Part shown: in pieces, positions 26,111 to 35,359 of the stretch
Layout of the letters: each line of letters opens with the position of its first letter
Position numbering within the stretch: position 1 is the stretch's first letter
NCBI RefSeq assembly: GCF_009755225.1
Contig: NZ_WQKZ01000002.1
Coordinates: forward strand, 992,001 to 1,056,000
Direction: 5' to 3'
Length of the DNA: 64,000 bases
Source: Hymenobacter ginkgonis
GTDB taxonomy: Bacteria; Bacteroidota; Bacteroidia; Cytophagales; Hymenobacteraceae
The notes under the pieces: model-generated
Seen by the model: only the letters and a program-made list of their open reading frames with translations
Told to the model about the DNA's origin: nothing
The model's database searches: none
Program-made: the position numbers and the translations under genes

Positions 26111-26761
26111 ATGAGTGACTCTCCCGAACGGGTGAAGCTGAGCAAAGAGGAAAAAGACCGGCGTTTTCAGGCCGAACTGATGCCGGTGCTCGACCCGCTC
26201 TACAACTTCGCCTACCGCCTCACGCTCGACGAAGACGACGCCAACGACCTGGTGCAGGAAACCTACCTCAAAGCTTACCGCTTTTTTGAGTATTTCGAGC
26301 CCGGTACCAACGCTAAAGCTTGGCTTTTCCGCATCCTGAAAAACTCGTTCATCAACGATTTTCGAAAGAAAAGCAAGCAGCCAGCTAAAGTTGATTACAG
26401 CGAAGTTGAAGGATATTATAATCCAGATGAAGTAGAAGGTGATGCCGATACTGGCGCCTCCTCTTCCGACCTGCGCCAACAGTCGACCCGCGACCTGATT
26501 GGGGACGAAGTAGCCAGTGCATTAAATTCGCTACCCGTTGATTTTCGGACAGTTATCATTTTGTGTGACCTCGAGGGTTTCACCTACGAGGAGATGGCCA
26601 AAGTGCTCGATATTCCTATCGGTACGGTGCGCTCGCGCCTGCACCGAGCCCGGAATTTCCTCAAGGATAAGCTAGAAAAGTATGCCTCTTCTATGGGCTA
26701 CGGGAACGATGACCTAAATTCGGCCGTTGATGCCGCCGATAAGGACGAAGACGATGAGTAA
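26111..26761 (+). CDS. Sigma-70 family (ECF-like) RNA polymerase sigma factor
   Basis: A 216-residue group 4 sigma factor. Region 2 spans about 22-90, with DLVQETYLKAYRFFEYFEPG (47-65 split at the Tyr) and NAKAWLFRILKNSFIND for -10 recognition. Region 4 spans about 133-190, with LPVDFRTVIILCDLEGFTYEE and the helix-turn-helix IPIGTVRSRLHRAR (168-181). A Ser/Asp-rich linker (about 95-125) and an acidic tail (DAADKDEDDE) are unusual additions. The stop overlaps the start of a small zinc-binding protein, a standard sigma/anti-sigma arrangement. The regulon is unknown. Confidence 0.92.
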   Translation: MSDSPERVKLSKEEKDRRFQAELMPVLDPLYNFAYRLTLDEDDANDLVQETYLKAYRFFEYFEPGTNAKAWLFRILKNSFINDFRKKSKQPAKVDYSEVEGYYNPDEVEGDADTGASSSDLRQQSTRDLIGDEVASALNSLPVDFRTVIILCDLEGFTYEEMAKVLDIPIGTVRSRLHRARNFLKDKLEKYASSMGYGNDDLNSAVDAADKDEDDE

Positions 26762-27101
26762 CGCTTCGCCCATTTTTTTCACCCCCCTAACCCCTTCCCA
26801 ATCCATGGAAGCTACCGCTACTAAAACCAATCTGTTGGCTCCCCTTGCCGCTACTCCCGACAACGGCGCCGACTGCGACCGCGTGAACATTGTACTTGAC
26901 CAACTTTTGGAGGGCCGGAGGCTCACAGAAGAAGAAGAAGATTACCTCATCGACCATGCTGATGATTGCTCGCCGTGCTTCGACGACATCAAGAAGCAGC
27001 AGGTTTTTGTAGGCTTTCTGAACCAGAAAGTAGGCCGCCGCCCGGCACCTTCCGCCTTGCCGCAGACCATTATGGCGCGCTTGCAAGCCGAAATGGCCTA
27101 G
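26754..27101 (+). CDS. Putative zinc-binding anti-sigma factor
   Basis: A 115-residue protein with the ZAS-type pattern C41 ... H68-x3-C72-x2-C75 (HADDCSPC), as in zinc anti-sigma domains. It has no membrane helix, so it would be a soluble regulator. ATG 26754 overlaps the sigma stop (translational coupling); an alternative ATG at 26805 would give 98 residues and still keep the zinc site. Its partner is almost certainly the sigma factor just upstream. Whether it senses redox or another signal is not visible. Confidence 0.7.
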   Translation: MSNASPIFFTPLTPSQSMEATATKTNLLAPLAATPDNGADCDRVNIVLDQLLEGRRLTEEEEDYLIDHADDCSPCFDDIKKQQVFVGFLNQKVGRRPAPSALPQTIMARLQAEMA

Positions 27102-27106
27102 CTTTG
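27099..27106 (+). promoter_or_regulatory. TAGCTTTG box directly before gmk
   Basis: An exact TAnnTTTG match that overlaps the stop of the anti-sigma gene. The gmk ATG starts eight bases later, so the transcript from here would be almost leaderless. Confidence 0.45.
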
Positions 27107-27113
27107 TAGCCCT

Positions 27114-27698
27114 ATGCAGGGCAAAATCATTGTGTTCTCCGCCCCTTCGGGGGCCGGCAAAACGACTATCGTCCACCGGCTCATGGGTTTACTCCCCGAG
27201 CTTAGTTTTTCCATCTCGGCTTGTACCCGCGACCGCCGCGGTCGCGCCGAGGTAAATGGCAAAGACTACCACTTCATGTCAGTAGACGAATTCCAGGAAA
27301 AAATTCGTCACGACGAGTTTGTGGAGTGGGAAGAAGTGTACGAAGGCGCGTTTTACGGCACGCTCAAATCGGAGATTGAGCGCATCTGGGCCAATGGCCA
27401 GCACGCTATCCTCGATGTGGATGTGAAAGGCGGGCTTAGCATCAAAGAGTTCTACAAGGACCGCGCTTTGGCCATCTTTGTGCGCCCGCCCTCCATCGAA
27501 GCGTTGGCCCAGCGCTTAGAAGCGCGGGCCACAGATTCAACCTCTAGTATTTCTTCACGGGTTTACAAAGCCACTTTTGAGTTGGCTTTTGAGGATAAGT
27601 TCGACGTAACTGTTGTCAACGATAACTTGGAAGAAGCGGTAGCCCACGCCGAGCAATTAGTGCGCGACTTTATCAGTGCTGAGTCCGAAGCGGTATGA
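27114..27698 (+). CDS. gmk: Guanylate kinase
   Basis: Phosphorylates GMP to GDP with ATP, an essential step of guanine nucleotide synthesis. The 194-residue product has the P-loop SAPSGAGKTT at 9-18 and GMP-binding residues in SACTRDRRGRAEVNGKDYHF (about 35-54, split at Arg). VEWEEVYEGAFYGTLKSE (about 70-87) and the lid segment near ARATDS (about 140) are present. The gene overlaps nadD by four bases, a common Bacteroidota pair. Confidence 0.97.
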   Translation: MQGKIIVFSAPSGAGKTTIVHRLMGLLPELSFSISACTRDRRGRAEVNGKDYHFMSVDEFQEKIRHDEFVEWEEVYEGAFYGTLKSEIERIWANGQHAILDVDVKGGLSIKEFYKDRALAIFVRPPSIEALAQRLEARATDSTSSISSRVYKATFELAFEDKFDVTVVNDNLEEAVAHAEQLVRDFISAESEAV

Positions 27699-28324
27699 GT
27701 GCTGACGTGACATCGGTTGCGGAGGAAGCTGATAGTTCCATCAAACCTGCCCAGCGCATCGGTTTGCTATTTGGTTCGTTCAACCCCGTGCACCATGGCC
27801 ACCTCATTCTAGCCGAGTATTTTGCCACCCGCACCGATTTAGATGCTGTTTGGCTGGTGCTATCGCCTCAAAGCCCCTTCAAGGTTGATGACGACTTGTT
27901 GCCGGATACTGCGCGTTTAGCGCTGTTAAAGCTGGCAATTGCAGAAAACCCTTTGTTGCGAGCCGAGGATATTGAGTTGAGCCTAACCCGCCCTAGCTAT
28001 ACCATTGCCACCCTCGATGCGTTAGGTAAGCGCTACCCCCGTCATAGCTTCGTACTACTAATGGGAGCCGATAACTTGGCAGGAATACCTCGCTGGCGGG
28101 CCGCAGACCGCCTGATTCAGGAGTTTGACCTCTATGCCTACCCCCGCCCCGGTGCGTTTGTGCCTAAATTAACCGATTTTCCGCGGGCTCGTCTGGTTTC
28201 AGCCCCTATGCTTGACATATCCGGTACCTACATTCGCCAAAGTGTTCGGGATAGGAAAAGTATTCGCTACTTGGTGCCCAGTGCGGTAGAGGACGAGATA
28301 GCTGCGCAGGATTATTACCGCTAA
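27695..28324 (+). CDS. nadD: Nicotinate-nucleotide adenylyltransferase
   Basis: Adenylates nicotinate mononucleotide to deamido-NAD in NAD synthesis. The 209-residue protein has GSFNPVHHGH at 27-36 (the GxFxPxHxGH nucleotidyltransferase motif) and ISGTYIRQ near residues 173-180, the second ATP-binding signature (SxTxIR type). About 18 residues precede the core. It starts within the gmk stop (ATGA overlap) and ends at a strong terminator. Confidence 0.95.
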   Translation: MSADVTSVAEEADSSIKPAQRIGLLFGSFNPVHHGHLILAEYFATRTDLDAVWLVLSPQSPFKVDDDLLPDTARLALLKLAIAENPLLRAEDIELSLTRPSYTIATLDALGKRYPRHSFVLLMGADNLAGIPRWRAADRLIQEFDLYAYPRPGAFVPKLTDFPRARLVSAPMLDISGTYIRQSVRDRKSIRYLVPSAVEDEIAAQDYYR

Positions 28325-28341
28325 GCGACGAAATATAAACA

Positions 28342-28396
28342 CTTCTCACGCAAAAGGCCGGCTCTGCTTAGCAGAACCGGCCTTTTACGTGAGAAG
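28342..28396. terminator. Long bidirectional terminator between nadD and frr
   Basis: 26-base arms (28342-28367, 28371-28396; two wobble or mismatched pairs) with a three-base loop and AAAA/TTTT tracts within the stem, between convergent genes. Confidence 0.9.
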
Positions 28397-28410
28397 GTGA
28401 TTTCGCGACC

Positions 28411-28974
28411 TCAAATAGTCATTATCTCCGATTCCTTCTTGGTGAACAATTTATCTACCTCGTTGATATGCGCATCGGTGTATTTCTGTACTTTGGCCTC
28501 GGCATCTTTGATGGCATCTTCAGGCGCGCCATCTTTTTGCAATTTGCGCAGCGCCTCGTTTACATCCTTGCGAATGCCGCGTACCCGGACTTTCCCGGCT
28601 TCGGCCTCGTTTTTGGCTTGTTTCACTAGGTCGCGGCGGCGTTCCTCCGTCATGGGCGGAATATTAAGCCGCACGCCATCGGCATCAGCGATGGGGTTCA
28701 GGCCCAGGTCACTGTTTTTAATGGCCTTAGCTACCTCGCTCACCATATTTTTTTCCCAAGGCTTGATGAGCAGCGAGCGAGGGTCGGGTGCCGAGATATT
28801 GGCAATCTGCGACACGGGGGTAGGGTTACCGTAGTAATCCACGCGCAAGCCATCAAGCATCGCCGGTGATGCCTTGCCTGCTCGAATGCGGCCCATTTCT
28901 ACGCCCACGTGGGCAATGGCCTTACTCATCGATTCCTCAGCGTCGCCGAGGTAAAATTGAATTTCTTCGTCCAT
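28411..28974 (-). CDS. frr: Ribosome recycling factor
   Basis: Splits post-termination ribosomes together with EF-G. The 187-residue product has the full family length. The domain I helices with RAGKASPAMLDGLRVDYYGN (about 32-51, split after Leu) and the typical ISAPDPRSLLIKPWEK (about 64-79) are seen, followed by RLNIPPMTEERRRDLVKQAK. Domain II is the intervening beta part. It lies 105 bases downstream of pyrH on the same strand, the usual pyrH-frr pair. Confidence 0.96.
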   Translation of the reverse strand: MDEEIQFYLGDAEESMSKAIAHVGVEMGRIRAGKASPAMLDGLRVDYYGNPTPVSQIANISAPDPRSLLIKPWEKNMVSEVAKAIKNSDLGLNPIADADGVRLNIPPMTEERRRDLVKQAKNEAEAGKVRVRGIRKDVNEALRKLQKDGAPEDAIKDAEAKVQKYTDAHINEVDKLFTKKESEIMTI

Positions 28975-29079
28975 TTTAAAAGAGTGTCAAGTAGTCGTTA
29001 TCAGCAGTAGACTTTTCGCCAGCAAAGTTTAGCAAGAGAAAACAATAACTGCTAACGCGGCTATGCAATAAACAATACG

Positions 29080-29886
29080 TTAGGCTTGCTCAGGCTGATT
29101 GCCTACGAGTGGTTGCAGGCTACTGTGCTTGGGGTCGAGGAGGGTAGCGGCTTTAGCGGCGTCGCTCACTTCATTGCCACTCATTGTCACGAGCGTACCT
29201 AAGTTTTCGCCAGCAATTAGACGCTCTAGATTGCCAGGGGTATTCATGTCGAATACGATGATGGGCAGGTTGTTCTCCTTACACAGCGTAAAGGCCGTCA
29301 TATCCATCACGTTCAGGTTTTTTTCCATCACCTCATCAAACGAGATGCGGGGGTAGCGCACCGCAGTGGGGTCTTTCTCGGGGTCGGCCGAATAAATACC
29401 GTCAACACGGGTGCCTTTCAGCACTACATCGGCTTCTATCTCGATGGCCCGCAGAGACGCGGCCGAATCGGTGGTGAAATAAGGCGACCCAATACCAGCG
29501 CCAAAAATTACTACCCTCCCTTTTTCGAGATGGCGCATAGCGCGCCGCCGGATGTAGGGCTCGCACACCCGCTGGATGGTAAGGCCCGAAAGCAAGCGCG
29601 TGGGCACATCCATCTTTTCGAGGGCGCTTTGCAGAGCCATCGAGTTAATGACCGTCGCCAGCATGCCCATATAATCGCCCTGCACGCGGTCAAGGCCAAA
29701 ATGCTCGGCCTGCACCCCGCGGAAAATATTGCCGCCGCCAATTACCACAGCTACCTGAATGCCCTGCGTGGCGACTGCCTTAATTTCGCTGGCATACTGC
29801 ATCAGCCGGTCGGCATCAATGCCGTATTGTTGCTGGCCCATCAGCGCCTCGCCGCTGAGCTTGAGAAGGATTCGGTGGTAAGTCAA
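29080..29886 (-). CDS. pyrH: Uridylate kinase
   Basis: Phosphorylates UMP to UDP; the enzyme is a hexameric amino acid kinase fold protein. The 268-residue product has KLSGEA at 9-14, [11 protein letters not shown] at 47-57, [16 protein letters not shown] (about 70-85) and [14 protein letters not shown]. The usual length is about 236-240; here a tail of about 30 residues (from [10 protein letters not shown] to the end) follows the normal C-terminus. No function for this tail is known to me. It precedes frr. Confidence 0.96.
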   Translation of the reverse strand: MTYHRILLKLSGEALMGQQQYGIDADRLMQYASEIKAVATQGIQVAVVIGGGNIFRGVQAEHFGLDRVQGDYMGMLATVINSMALQSALEKMDVPTRLLSGLTIQRVCEPYIRRRAMRHLEKGRVVIFGAGIGSPYFTTDSAASLRAIEIEADVVLKGTRVDGIYSADPEKDPTAVRYPRISFDEVMEKNLNVMDMTAFTLCKENNLPIIVFDMNTPGNLERLIAGENLGTLVTMSGNEVSDAAKAATLLDPKHSSLQPLVGNQPEQA

Positions 29887-29918
29887 AGTTGAAAAAGCTA
29901 AAATCCGGTAGGAGAGAA

Positions 29919-30422
29919 TTATGTAAATTGAACCAGCACCTGCCCTTTGGTTACGTTAGCGCGCAGTACCACTTTAATGCTGTCAATGATGCCATCAGTG
30001 GGGGCTTTCAAGATATTTTCCATCTTCATAGCCTCCAACACTAACAGGGGGTCGCCTTTTTGCACGGTTTGGCCGGGCTGCACCCGAATATCTACGATAA
30101 GACCCGGCATGGGCGCTTTCAACTCGTTAATTTTAGTAGCCGTTGCGTTGCTTAGTCCCATGCGTTCAAGCAGTTGGTCGAACCGGTCTTTAGCCTGCAG
30201 CTCAATGCGTTGGCCATTGATTTTTAAGACGAAAACCTTCGTAGTATAGTCAGCATCCACCAGTTCGGCCGTGTACGACTGCTCGTTGTGCAGTACGTGG
30301 TAGCGGCCTTCCCCAATTTGCACGATATCCCATGCAAAGGGCTGATTATTAATACTGATAGTAGAAGTGTTTCTGAAATCCACCTCCCAGTTGTGAGCTG
30401 GGCCAGCGCTGATATTGAGCAT
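29919..30422 (-). CDS. Biotin carboxyl carrier protein (acyl-CoA carboxylase subunit)
   Basis: A 167-residue carrier that holds biotin for an acyl-CoA carboxylase. The C-terminal biotinyl domain (about 100-167) contains EAMKMEN with biotinylated K133, preceded by [16 protein letters not shown]. The N-terminal part (about 1-90) is a beta-rich segment like that of propionyl- or methylmalonyl-CoA carboxylase subunits. The catalytic subunits are not in the window, so the acyl substrate is uncertain. It lies 32 bases upstream of pyrH on the same strand; a TACCTTTA near-box at 30456-30463 may drive it. Confidence 0.88.
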   Translation of the reverse strand: MLNISAGPAHNWEVDFRNTSTISINNQPFAWDIVQIGEGRYHVLHNEQSYTAELVDADYTTKVFVLKINGQRIELQAKDRFDQLLERMGLSNATATKINELKAPMPGLIVDIRVQPGQTVQKGDPLLVLEAMKMENILKAPTDGIIDSIKVVLRANVTKGQVLVQFT

Positions 30423-30520
30423 AGAGAAGCCGGCGTTACCTGACCGAAATGGGGTTAAAGGTAAGATGAATCTTAATTTCGTTCGGAACTTGCTGACCTT
30501 TCCTTGGGTCTGCCTCTCGC

Positions 30521-33085
30521 ATGAAATATTCGATTTCCGGTAGTTTTATTTTAGTTTTCCTCGCTGGCATCACGGCATTCGGTCAGTCTACTGGTGGCCG
30601 CGAGAAAACTGCGCACAAAAAGCCGGTTGACGAACCGGCAGCCGCGCCGGCCGGTATTGTGGTGCCTTCGTGGCTGCCTCCGGCGGCTCCCTACCAGCCC
30701 AGCGTCACCCAACTAACTGATGTAACGGATACTAAGCTCGATGTACGCTTCGACTACCAGCATCAATATTTGCTGGGTACGGCGGTACTTACGCTCCACG
30801 CGCATTTCTATCCGCAAGCTACAGCGGTGCTCGATGCCAAAGGCTTCACCGTTAAATCGGTGCAGCTGGTAGGGGGGGGTAAGGCCGACAAAACGCTTAC
30901 ATACAAATACGATGGGCGCCAACTGGCCATTAACCTCGACCGGCCCTACCCCCGCGAGCAATCCTACCAAGTGCGTATCACTTATGTGGCCAAGCCTAAT
31001 GAGTTGCCTGCTGGGGGCAGCGAGGCCATTACGGCGGCCAAAGGCTTGTACTTTATTAATCCCCTTGGGAAGGAGCCGAATAAACCTCGCCAAATTTGGA
31101 CGCAGGGCGAGACGGAAAGTAGCTCATGCTGGTTTCCAACAATCGACCATCCCAACCAGCGGATGACCCAGGAGATTACCATGACGGTGGAGGACCAGTT
31201 CAAGACGCTTTCCAACGGCCTGCTGGTAGCTTCCCGGAAGAACACCGATGGCAGCCGCACCGATACGTGGCGCCAAAGTCTGCCCGCCGCACCATATCTA
31301 ACCATGATGGCCGTCGGCGACTTTGCCGTCGTATCTGATACTTGGCATGGTAAAGCGGTAGATTATTACGTGGAGCCGAAGTATAAGAGCACCGCTAAGG
31401 CTGTGTTTGGCCGCACCCCCGAGATGCTAGACTTCTACTCCAAAAAATTAGGGGTAGAATTTCCCTGGGAAAAGTATTCCCAGATTGCGGTGCGCGATTA
31501 CGTGAGCGGCGCTATGGAAAATACTACGGCAACTGTGCACGGGGCAAGCATCCAAGCTACCCGCCGCGAGCTGCTGGATAACAATTACGAGACATCCGAG
31601 TCGGTTATCGCCCACGAGCTTTTTCACCATTGGTTCGGCGATTATGTCACTTGCGAGTCGTGGAGCAACTTGCCACTCAACGAGAGTTTTGCCGATTATT
31701 CACAGTTCTTATGGGCTGAGTATAAGTATGGCGCCGATGCAGCCGCGCTAGTGCAGCAGCAAGAGTTGGGCTATTACCTCGAGGAAGCCGAGTCGAAGCG
31801 CGAACCTCTTATCCGCTACCATTATCAAAACCGGGAGGATATGTTCGACCGCCATTCGTATCAGAAGGGGGGTAGGGTTTTGCACATGTTGCGCAAATAT
31901 GTGGGCGACGACGCGTTTTTTACCGCGCTTAATTATTACCTGACCAAAAACAAGTATTCAGCAGTTGAAATCAGTAAGTTGCGCACCGCTTTCGAGCAAA
32001 CAACGGGTGAAGACCTCATGTGGTTTTTTGACCAATGGTTCCTCCAGCGCGGCCACCCCGAATTAAAAATATCGCACTCTTATGTTAATGGGCAAGTATT
32101 GCTGCATGTACAGCAAGTGCAGGATACGTTGTTTCAGCCAGTGTTTCGCCTACCTGTTACTGTCACGGTTTGGCAAAAGGAAAAATCAACCGACCACCGC
32201 ATTACCATTACCAAGGCTGACCAAACTTTTTCCTTTCTGGCTGCCGATAAGCCAACGATGGTAAAATTCGACAGCGAGGGACAACTCCTAGCTCAACTTG
32301 AGGAAGAGCGTACGCAGGACGAGTTAATCTTTCAGTTCTACCATGCCCGTAATTATCTCCAGAAATACGAGGTATTAGACTTGCTGCAGAACAAAACGGC
32401 TGATTTTGCGGTGAGTAGTTTACTCCGCAATGCCTTAACAGATAATTTTTACGCTATTCGGCGCACTGCCCTTGACCACTTGCGAGGCTATCGTGGTCCC
32501 AATGCCAATGCTGTGCACGCCGAGGTTCAGCGCTTAGCGAGCAGCGACCCTAGCAGCGCTGTACGAGCCCAAGCGCTAATTACGCTGGCAGCATTTCCCA
32601 ATGAGAGCTACATAACGACTTACCAATCTGCCTTGCGCGACAGTTCTTACCTAGTCGAAGCAGCAGCCATCGATGCCTTAGCTAAGGCGCCCAGCACCAG
32701 TGCCCGAACTCAAATAGCTCAGTTAGAAAACACGCCTAATTCGACCTTGCTCGTAGCTATTGCAAACTATTATTCGCAACGGGGTAGTATGGAGCAGTAT
32801 GCGTGGTTCTTGCGCCGCCTACCCGACCTTACTGAGGCTGACTTATATACTTATCTGCAAGCATTTGGGACTTTTATGGTGCAAATGCCAGTCATTGAGC
32901 GCGACAAAGGTGTGAAAGCACTTGAAACAATAGCGCGCACCCACACGCAGTACGTGGTGCGCTTAGGTGCTTATCGTGGACTATTAGCCTTAGTACCTAG
33001 CCAGCCGGAATTGAAAACCATGCTGCTTGATATAAAAAGTAAGGAAACGGATGAGCGCTTAAAAGCCTTTTATAACTTGATGTAA
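30521..33085 (+). CDS. M1 family zinc aminopeptidase with HEAT-like tail
   Basis: An 854-residue secreted or periplasmic aminopeptidase. Residues 1-21 are a signal peptide. The M1 catalytic domain has the exopeptidase motif GAMEN (about 329-333) and the zinc site HELFHH (about 365-370), with the third ligand in NESFADY about 18 residues later. A beta domain (about 510-600) and a helical repeat C-terminus (about 620-854, with units such as SAVRAQALITLAAFPNE) follow. It trims N-terminal residues from peptides. The run AGCTGGTAG8 at 30865-30879 holds a slippage-prone G tract. It is the last gene before the tRNA cluster. Confidence 0.92.
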   Translation: MKYSISGSFILVFLAGITAFGQSTGGREKTAHKKPVDEPAAAPAGIVVPSWLPPAAPYQPSVTQLTDVTDTKLDVRFDYQHQYLLGTAVLTLHAHFYPQATAVLDAKGFTVKSVQLVGGGKADKTLTYKYDGRQLAINLDRPYPREQSYQVRITYVAKPNELPAGGSEAITAAKGLYFINPLGKEPNKPRQIWTQGETESSSCWFPTIDHPNQRMTQEITMTVEDQFKTLSNGLLVASRKNTDGSRTDTWRQSLPAAPYLTMMAVGDFAVVSDTWHGKAVDYYVEPKYKSTAKAVFGRTPEMLDFYSKKLGVEFPWEKYSQIAVRDYVSGAMENTTATVHGASIQATRRELLDNNYETSESVIAHELFHHWFGDYVTCESWSNLPLNESFADYSQFLWAEYKYGADAAALVQQQELGYYLEEAESKREPLIRYHYQNREDMFDRHSYQKGGRVLHMLRKYVGDDAFFTALNYYLTKNKYSAVEISKLRTAFEQTTGEDLMWFFDQWFLQRGHPELKISHSYVNGQVLLHVQQVQDTLFQPVFRLPVTVTVWQKEKSTDHRITITKADQTFSFLAADKPTMVKFDSEGQLLAQLEEERTQDELIFQFYHARNYLQKYEVLDLLQNKTADFAVSSLLRNALTDNFYAIRRTALDHLRGYRGPNANAVHAEVQRLASSDPSSAVRAQALITLAAFPNESYITTYQSALRDSSYLVEAAAIDALAKAPSTSARTQIAQLENTPNSTLLVAIANYYSQRGSMEQYAWFLRRLPDLTEADLYTYLQAFGTFMVQMPVIERDKGVKALETIARTHTQYVVRLGAYRGLLALVPSQPELKTMLLDIKSKETDERLKAFYNLM

Positions 33086-33186
33086 ATCAATTGCAAATAG
33101 GCATAATAGGATTCTTTAGCACACATCTCCTGCATAGCAAGAAATTCGACGAAAAGAATTTTAATTAAGTTTTTCTGCTTTAACCC

Positions 33187-33216
33187 TTGCATTCCTCTAA
33201 AAAACCTGTACTTTTG
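33187..33216 (+). promoter_or_regulatory. Consensus Bacteroidota promoter for the tRNA-tuf operon
   Basis: TTG (33187-33189), a 19-base spacer, then TACTTTTG (33209-33216). This matches both halves of the primary sigma promoter and lies 38 bases before tRNA-Tyr. Confidence 0.85.
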
Positions 33217-33254
33217 CGTCTCAATTCCGGTAAACGACCAGAATTAAAACAAAT

Positions 33255-33334
33255 GGGGGTATCGCATAGCGGCAATTGCGGGTGACTGTAACTCACCTCC
33301 TTCGGGTTCATAGGTTCGAGTCCTGTTACCCCCA
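33255..33334 (+). tRNA. tRNA-Tyr (GTA anticodon)
   Basis: A seven-base acceptor stem GGGGGTA/TACCCCC, anticodon stem GGTGA/TCACC around loop CTGTAAC (anticodon GTA), and the long variable arm (CCTTCGGG) expected for bacterial tRNA-Tyr. CCA is not encoded. Confidence 0.95.
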
Positions 33335-33359
33335 CATTTGATAAAGTTTTAGACTAACT

Positions 33360-33432
33360 GCGGGAGTAGCTCAGCTGGTAGAGCGGCAGCCTTCCAAGCT
33401 GCAGGTCGCGGGTTCGAACCTCGTCTCCCGCT
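33360..33432 (+). tRNA. tRNA-Gly (TCC anticodon)
   Basis: Acceptor GCGGGAG/CTCCCGC, anticodon stem GCAGC/GCTGC around loop CTTCCAA (anticodon TCC), and T-loop TTCGAAC. CCA is not encoded. Confidence 0.96.
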
Positions 33433-33462
33433 CTCGGTCAATACTTTAACAATACTTTTTAA

Positions 33463-33534
<72 letters not shown>

Positions 33535-33710
33535 CAGCAGTTACGGAACTACCTATCTTTACATTAGGTTAGGGCCGGGTCAGCAAATCAAAAGCGATAC
33601 GCAGCACTCAAGCCTGAATTGGCCCAAGCTGGGTTTCGCTTTTCTTGCGATAAGGCCATCCTAGTTGCTTTTTTAGTTTTTAATTCCCTCTTTTTTCTCA
33701 ACTCTTTACA

Positions 33711-34898
33711 ATGGCTAAAGAAAATTTCGACCGGTCGAAGCCGCACGTAAACATCGGCACCATCGGTCACGTTGACCACGGCAAGACGACCCTGACCGCT
33801 GCCATCACGATGGTATTGGCAAACCAGGGTCTGGCTGAAAAGCGCGACTTCTCCTCGATTGACAACGCCCCCGAGGAAAAAGAGCGTGGTATCACCATCA
33901 ACACCGCCCACGTAGAGTACTCGACGGTTAACCGTCACTACGCACACGTTGACTGCCCCGGCCACGCCGACTATGTGAAGAACATGGTAACGGGTGCCGC
34001 CCAAATGGACGGTGCTATCCTAGTGGTAGCTGCTACCGACGGCCCAATGCCCCAGACCCGTGAGCACATCCTGCTTGCCCGTCAGGTAGGTGTTCCTCAG
34101 CTGGTAGTGTTCATGAACAAAGTGGATATGGTGGATGACCCCGAGCTGCTTGAGCTTGTGGAAATGGAAATCCGCGAACTCCTCTCGTTCTACAACTTTG
34201 ACGGCGACAACATTCCGGTTATCCAGGGTTCGGCTCTGGGCGGCCTGAATGGCGATGCCAACTGGGTTCCTAAAATTAATGAGTTGATGGACGCGGTTGA
34301 CTCGTTCATTCCGATTCCTGCTCGTCTAACCGACCTGCCCTTCCTAATGCCTGTTGAGGATGTGTTCTCGATTACGGGTCGTGGTACTGTTGCCACCGGT
34401 CGTATCGAGCGCGGTATCATCAACTCGGGTGAGCAAGTTGACATCCTCGGTATGGGTGCCGAAGGCCTGAAGTCAACGGTAACGGGTGTGGAAATGTTCC
34501 GCAAAATTCTGGACCGTGGCGAGGCTGGTGACAACGTAGGTCTGCTGCTCCGTGGTATTGAAAAAGAAGCCATCCGTCGCGGCATGGTTATCTGCAAGCC
34601 CGGCTCGGTAAAGCCCCACCAGAAGTTTAAGGCTGAGGTGTACGTACTCTCGAAAGAAGAAGGCGGCCGCCACACCCCATTCTTCAACAACTATCGTCCG
34701 CAGTTCTACCTGCGTACCACCGACGTTACCGGCATCATTACCCTCCCTGAGGGTGTTGAAATGGTAATGCCCGGCGACAACATCACCATCACAGTTGAGC
34801 TCATCAACAAGGTGGCAATGGAGAAAGGCCTCCGCTTTGCTATCCGTGAAGGTGGCCGTACGGTAGGTGCCGGTCAGGTAACTGAAATTCTCGACTAA
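33711..34898 (+). CDS. tuf: Elongation factor Tu
   Basis: The 395-residue GTPase that brings aminoacyl-tRNA to the ribosome. P-loop GHVDHGKT is at 19-26, switch [10 protein letters not shown] at about 81-88, and NKVD at about 136-139. All three domains are complete. It follows tRNA-Tyr/Gly/Thr (the thrT-tuf arrangement found in many bacteria) with a 176-base leader, and ends at a terminator from which tRNA-Trp-secE starts anew. Codon usage is that of a highly expressed gene. Confidence 0.99.
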   Translation: MAKENFDRSKPHVNIGTIGHVDHGKTTLTAAITMVLANQGLAEKRDFSSIDNAPEEKERGITINTAHVEYSTVNRHYAHVDCPGHADYVKNMVTGAAQMDGAILVVAATDGPMPQTREHILLARQVGVPQLVVFMNKVDMVDDPELLELVEMEIRELLSFYNFDGDNIPVIQGSALGGLNGDANWVPKINELMDAVDSFIPIPARLTDLPFLMPVEDVFSITGRGTVATGRIERGIINSGEQVDILGMGAEGLKSTVTGVEMFRKILDRGEAGDNVGLLLRGIEKEAIRRGMVICKPGSVKPHQKFKAEVYVLSKEEGGRHTPFFNNYRPQFYLRTTDVTGIITLPEGVEMVMPGDNITITVELINKVAMEKGLRFAIREGGRTVGAGQVTEILD

Positions 34899-34926
34899 TT
34901 TTAGCCTAACGGCTTAAAATTGAAAC

Positions 34927-34963
34927 AATCCGTCCTCGATTTTTCGGGGGCGGATTTGTTTTG
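34927..34963 (+). terminator. Terminator of tuf
   Basis: AATCCGTCCTCG pairs with CGGGGGCGGATT (two G-T pairs) around ATTTTT, followed by TGTTTTG. The -33 TTG of the next promoter lies inside its tail. Confidence 0.85.
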
Positions 34964-34985
34964 TATAGAATCTTTCGTACCTTTG
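34956..34985 (+). promoter_or_regulatory. Consensus promoter for tRNA-Trp, secE and downstream genes
   Basis: TTG (34956-34958), 19-base spacer, TACCTTTG (34978-34985), 39 bases before tRNA-Trp. Confidence 0.85.
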
Positions 34986-35024
34986 CACTCCCGTAAACAA
35001 ATAGTGCTGACGGGTTTGTTACAC

Positions 35025-35098
35025 ACGAGTGTAGTTCAAGGGTAGAATAGAGGTCTCCAAAACCTTTGATGGGAGTTCGAATCTCTCCACTCGTGCCA
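35025..35098 (+). tRNA. tRNA-Trp (CCA anticodon)
   Basis: Acceptor ACGAGTG/CACTCGT with discriminator G and an encoded CCA end (35096-35098); anticodon stem GAGGT/ACCTT around loop CTCCAAA (anticodon CCA); T-stem GGGAG/CTCTC. Unlike the three tRNAs upstream, its CCA is encoded. Confidence 0.96.
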
Positions 35099-35151
35099 CT
35101 TTTAGCCGCTAAGGCGGCTGTATTTTACGTCCTCACTGGCTTTTTGCAACC

Positions 35152-35349
35152 ATGGCTAAGCTGAACAACTATTTCCGCGATACCATCGAGGAAATGCGTT
35201 ACAACGTAACGTGGCCCTCGACCACCGAGCTGCAAAAGAGCGCCGGTCTGGTATTGCTAGGTTCCCTAGTTTTTGCCGCTGTAGTAGGTTTGATGGATGT
35301 GAGCTTTAATACTGCTCTCCAAGCTTTTTATCAATCTTTCGCCCGCTAG
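35152..35349 (+). CDS. secE: Preprotein translocase subunit SecE
   Basis: A 65-residue small membrane subunit of the SecYEG channel. The amphipathic N-terminal helix with the conserved RDTIEEMRYNVTWPSTTEL (about 9-27) precedes one transmembrane helix (about 32-55). The single-helix form is usual outside enterobacteria. It lies between tRNA-Trp and nusG as in most bacteria. Confidence 0.95.
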   Translation: MAKLNNYFRDTIEEMRYNVTWPSTTELQKSAGLVLLGSLVFAAVVGLMDVSFNTALQAFYQSFAR

Positions 35350-35359
35350 GTTTTAGAAA

